Assembly: GCF_003574215.1 (NCBI RefSeq)
Contig: NZ_AP018558.1
Span: 840,001 to 904,000 of the forward strand
From: Hydrogenophilus thermoluteolus
GTDB lineage: Bacteria > Pseudomonadota > Gammaproteobacteria > Burkholderiales > Rhodocyclaceae
DNA: 64,000 nucleotides
Reading direction: 5' to 3'
Below the pieces are notes generated by a model. The model saw nothing but the letters and a program-made list of their open reading frames with translations. It was not told the DNA's origin and did not search any database. The position numbers and the translations under genes are program-made. Numbering within the stretch: the first letter of the stretch is position 1; the number at the start of each line of letters is the position of its first letter. This document shows positions 61,144 to 64,000 of the stretch, piece after piece.

Positions 61144-61151
61144 ATTATAAT
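61144..61151. promoter_or_regulatory. Palindromic -10-like box between glnE and yhdP
   Basis: ATTATAAT is self-complementary, giving a TATAAT hexamer on each strand in the 83-base divergent gap. The -35 regions are poor in both directions. It could serve both genes, but only as mutually exclusive starts. Confidence 0.3.
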
Positions 61152-61193
61152 GGGTAGCAGCGCTACAAGGATGACAGCAAGGAGGATCGACGC

Positions 61194-64000
61194 ATGACGG
61201 AAGTGCGCACGTGGCACGGTGCGTGGCGCCCATTCGCGCTTGCTTTTGCAACGGTCGGCGTGGTGGCGCTGCTTGCGCTTGCCGGTGTGCGCTGGGTGGT
61301 GTGGCCCAATCTCGACTGGTTTCGTCCCGCAATCGAAGCGTGGTTGCGCGCAACGGTGGGGGTGCCCATCGCGCTCGAGGGGGTGCAAGGAGAGTGGCAC
61401 GCGTGGGCGTCGCCTCAGTGGCGCATTGCGCGCTGGCAGATGCGGGACGACGCAGGTGACAAACCGTTTCTCTGGGGAAGCGCTGAAGGGCGTTGGTCTT
61501 GGCAGGAGGGATGGCGGATCGCATTTACCGCGCAAGGGGTCGGACTAGAAAAACTTTCCGGAACGCTCCACCTCTTCGATCGGCAATGGCGGGTGCAATG
61601 GCATGCGGTTGGGGTCACGGGGCGCGCGTGGCAGCCGTTCTTGGCGACCTGGACGAAAAGCCGAGCGGGGGAAACCGGCCACGCACCAGAGGCGTTCGTC
61701 CTACCCAATTTCGTGGAATTGGCAGGGACGGTGCGGGGTGCTGAGCGCACGATCACGCAGGTGGCGCTGCAATTTTCCGAATTGTCACTGCCCGCTACGC
61801 CGGAATTCCCTGGTGTGAGCGGGATCTCCGGTGCGTTGCGCGGTAGTCGCGCAGAAGGCGTTTTTTCCGTTCGTGCGGCGAAAAGCGTGTGGCGGTGGCC
61901 CGAAGGGTGGTTTGCCGAAACCGAGCAAACGTTTACCGACGTGGTTTGGCAGGGGCGCTGGCACTATGATTCCGCTACCGGGTATACCGTGCAAACCGAA
62001 CATTTCCATGCGGTTACCCCGGAAGGTCGTGTCACCGCAAGTGGCGTGCTCGATGCACTCGAGCGCCCTGCCGCGCGGCGGGTTGCGATGCACGCGGTGA
62101 TCGAAGCGGTCGACCTGGCACGGTTTACCCGCTATTTTCCTCCCGCTGCGGTGGGGCAGACCACCGTCGATTGGTTGGGTCGCGCTTTTGTCCAAGGGAA
62201 GATCCCTGCAGCTCATTTGGCGATCGAAGGGCCGTTGGCCGCGTTCCCCTTTCGTCATGGCAGGGGGGTGTTTCTGGTCGAAATTCCGGTGCAAGGGGTT
62301 ACTTTGCAGTTCGATTCCCGTTGGCCTGCAGTGACGATCGAACGTGCCATGGTGCGTTTCCGCAACGAAGCGCTTCATATCGAAGTCCATGACGCGCGCG
62401 CGGAGAAACTGCGCTTTGCACCCGTTGTCGCGACGATCCCGGACCTGGGGGCAGATGCGCCGGTGCTCATGGTGCAGGGAACGGTCGAAGGGCGCTGGTC
62501 AAACGTGTTGCGTTACCTCGTGCAATCGCCGCTTGCCAATGACCTCCCTCTCGCGCAGCTCCTATCATGGCAAGCGCAAGGGGATGCGCACCTCGACCTT
62601 GCGCTCACGATCCCGCTTTCCGAAGGTGCCGTGGGCGTTGCGGGAACCTTGGTGTTGGATCGCTTTTCCGTACCGGCTGCGGTCGCTGCTTGGCCATTGA
62701 CCCAGGGCAAGGCGACGATCCGTTTCGACGCAAACGGCGTTCGCTCCGCGGAAGGTACTGGCGTGTGGGGTGAGATCCCGATTCAGATCACTTGGCCGGA
62801 CGGTGCCCGTTCCGAAGTGGCAGTCACGGCAATGCTGAGTGGCAAAACGTTGGCCCAGCAGCTGGGCTTGCCATCGGCTGCATTGCAAGGCACGACGCCG
62901 GTGCGCGCACACGTGACCTGGACACCGGAGGGAGTGATTCGCTGGCGTGTAACGAGTAGGGCCGATGGGTTGGCGCTGGCGTTTCCTGCGCCGTTTGCAA
63001 AGACAGAAAGCGAACAGTGGCCGCTGCAGGCGGACGGGGTGTTGACGAAAACCGGGTGGCAGGCATCGGTGGCACTGGGCGATCGGTTGCGTTGGCAACG
63101 AACGCAAACGGGCGCGTGGGCTTTGGCGATTGGCCAAGTAGCGCTTCCGCCGGCAACACCCAACGGTGCGATCGCGGTTGCGCTGGAACGACTCGATCTC
63201 GACGCGTGGGATGCGTTGTTGGACGAAATGGGGCAAGCGCAGCAGGCAGTTTGGCCGTCGCTCACACTTTCTGTCGACCAATTGACCGCGATGCAGCGCG
63301 AGTGGCATCAAGTCCGGTTCACGGGGCGTGCGCACGCCACGCAGTGGAATTTCCAAGTTCGTGCAGCGGAGGTAATCGGCAGTGGTACGGTGACGCAGCG
63401 TGGGGATCGGATCGACCGTTTCGAAGCCGAATTCGACCGCTTGTGGGTTGCGCCGCAGCAGAAGAGATCCCAGAACGATTCGCGCGCTTCCTCGGGAAAC
63501 GCAACGCACGATTCCAACCGGATCGCGGCTCTAGATCCCAGTCGCTGGCCTACGGCGCGCGTCACGGTTGCCGATTTGCGCGTTGCCGATGCTCCGTTGG
63601 GGCGGTTCGCGCTGGTTGCGGCGCAAGATGGCGCTACCTGGCGGGTTCAGGACGCGCTTTTGGTGCAACCCGGTCGCTATCGGCTTCGCGGGCGTGGTTC
63701 CTGGCGGCCGCATGCATCGGGTGGTCAGACACGTACGCGCAGCACTTGGCATATCGAAGCCCAGATCGGCGATTTTGGCGCCACGTTGGCAACCCTGTGG
63801 CAATTGCCTGGGATTGAGAAGGGACAGGGCACCATCGACGCGACGCTTTCTTGGCCAGGGAGCCCGCTCGACTTTACCTGGCGCACATTGGAAGGTACCG
63901 GGTCGATTGCTCTTGAAAAAGGCGTATTTTCCGAAATCGAGCCCGGTGCCGGAAAGTTGCTCACCGTTTTCAGTTTGCCGATGCTCTTTCGTCGCTTGCA
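61194..64000 (+). CDS. yhdP: YhdP/AsmA-like envelope protein (5' part, runs past window)
   Basis: Open from the ATG at 61194 to the window end (935 codons, no stop). A single membrane helix (about residues 12-35) is followed by a very long periplasmic part made of repeating beta strands. Early pieces are NLDWFRPAIEAWLRATVGVPIALEGVQGEWH, and later there are pieces such as GQTTVDWLGRAFVQGKI and the terminal LPMLFRRL. This pattern fits YhdP of the AsmA-like bridge proteins, which carry phospholipids between inner and outer membranes. Family members are about 1250-1300 residues, so roughly a quarter is missing. AAGGAGG precedes the start. It is divergent from glnE, which is common in betaproteobacteria. 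Confidence 0.88.
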   Translation, partial: MTEVRTWHGAWRPFALAFATVGVVALLALAGVRWVVWPNLDWFRPAIEAWLRATVGVPIALEGVQGEWHAWASPQWRIARWQMRDDAGDKPFLWGSAEGRWSWQEGWRIAFTAQGVGLEKLSGTLHLFDRQWRVQWHAVGVTGRAWQPFLATWTKSRAGETGHAPEAFVLPNFVELAGTVRGAERTITQVALQFSELSLPATPEFPGVSGISGALRGSRAEGVFSVRAAKSVWRWPEGWFAETEQTFTDVVWQGRWHYDSATGYTVQTEHFHAVTPEGRVTASGVLDALERPAARRVAMHAVIEAVDLARFTRYFPPAAVGQTTVDWLGRAFVQGKIPAAHLAIEGPLAAFPFRHGRGVFLVEIPVQGVTLQFDSRWPAVTIERAMVRFRNEALHIEVHDARAEKLRFAPVVATIPDLGADAPVLMVQGTVEGRWSNVLRYLVQSPLANDLPLAQLLSWQAQGDAHLDLALTIPLSEGAVGVAGTLVLDRFSVPAAVAAWPLTQGKATIRFDANGVRSAEGTGVWGEIPIQITWPDGARSEVAVTAMLSGKTLAQQLGLPSAALQGTTPVRAHVTWTPEGVIRWRVTSRADGLALAFPAPFAKTESEQWPLQADGVLTKTGWQASVALGDRLRWQRTQTGAWALAIGQVALPPATPNGAIAVALERLDLDAWDALLDEMGQAQQAVWPSLTLSVDQLTAMQREWHQVRFTGRAHATQWNFQVRAAEVIGSGTVTQRGDRIDRFEAEFDRLWVAPQQKRSQNDSRASSGNATHDSNRIAALDPSRWPTARVTVADLRVADAPLGRFALVAAQDGATWRVQDALLVQPGRYRLRGRGSWRPHASGGQTRTRSTWHIEAQIGDFGATLATLWQLPGIEKGQGTIDATLSWPGSPLDFTWRTLEGTGSIALEKGVFSEIEPGAGKLLTVFSLPMLFRRL

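Noticed and set aside
1..64000. tRNA genes, rRNA, CRISPR arrays, insertion sequences, prophage, carboxysome genes
   Set aside because: I looked for these and saw none: no tandem spaced repeats, no transposase or integrase motifs, no shell proteins. tRNAs were judged by eye only; a covariance-model scan would settle it.

Overview
The window looks like a chromosomal segment of a GC-rich, thermophile-type, sulfur-oxidising chemolithoautotrophic betaproteobacterium. The best fit is Hydrogenophilus or a close relative. The evidence is a form IA RuBisCO operon in the order cbbL-S-Q-O-Y-aldolase, a second Calvin-cycle operon led by divergent cbbR, a complete sox cluster with flavocytochrome c, and a betaproteobacterial housekeeping context. 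From memory, the order cbbLSQOYA is the one described for Hydrogenophilus thermoluteolus; this could not be checked here.

Layout. 1-3.6 kb: protein export genes (yajC-secD-secF, minus strand, secF cut by the window edge) and an Lrp/AsnC regulator. 3.7-5.4 kb: a thiamine-diphosphate 2-keto acid decarboxylase divergent from that regulator. 5.4-9.0 kb: the four dTDP-rhamnose genes rfbBDAC. 9.0-14.2 kb: housekeeping genes (M23 endopeptidase, cold-shock protein, L33, L28, RadC, CoaBC, Dut, a Nudix hydrolase). 14.2-17.8 kb: a unit with a NapC-like tetraheme cytochrome, a periplasmic ankyrin protein and flavocytochrome c (FccAB/SoxEF), closed by a terminator. 17.9-25.6 kb: soxCDYZAXB and soxH. 25.6-30.2 kb: a minus-strand trehalose unit (membrane-anchored OtsA, OtsB, a GH15 hydrolase). 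30.3-35.6 kb: assimilatory sulfate reduction (sulfite reductase, DUF934, cysH, cysD, cysN). 35.6-43.1 kb: Calvin operon cbbF-P-T-G-K-A (minus). 43.2-44.2 kb: cbbR (plus). 44.2-53.3 kb: RuBisCO operon cbbL-S-Q-O-Y, an aldolase-Dabb fusion, pyk and an AhpD-like gene (minus). 53.5-64 kb: nudJ-mnmA, an unrecognised conserved-looking gene, sixA-ygiF-glnE, and the first 935 codons of a YhdP/AsmA-like protein.

How the parts fit. FccAB and the Sox enzymes take electrons from sulfide and thiosulfate. The two cbb operons fix CO2, with the CbbR gene lying between them and plausible LysR-type T-N11-A sites upstream of both. The cys genes supply biosynthetic sulfide from sulfate when no reduced sulfur is present. 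Trehalose and rhamnose genes serve stress protection and the envelope.

I saw no tRNA, rRNA, CRISPR array, insertion sequence or phage gene. No gene-free stretch exceeds 300 bases; the longest are about 233 bases (53278-53510) and 213 bases (30158-30370), both described below. The most interesting signals are a tetraheme cytochrome whose second haem motif lacks its first cysteine, a perfect FNR-type palindrome ahead of soxC, and an aldolase fused to a Dabb domain inside the RuBisCO operon.
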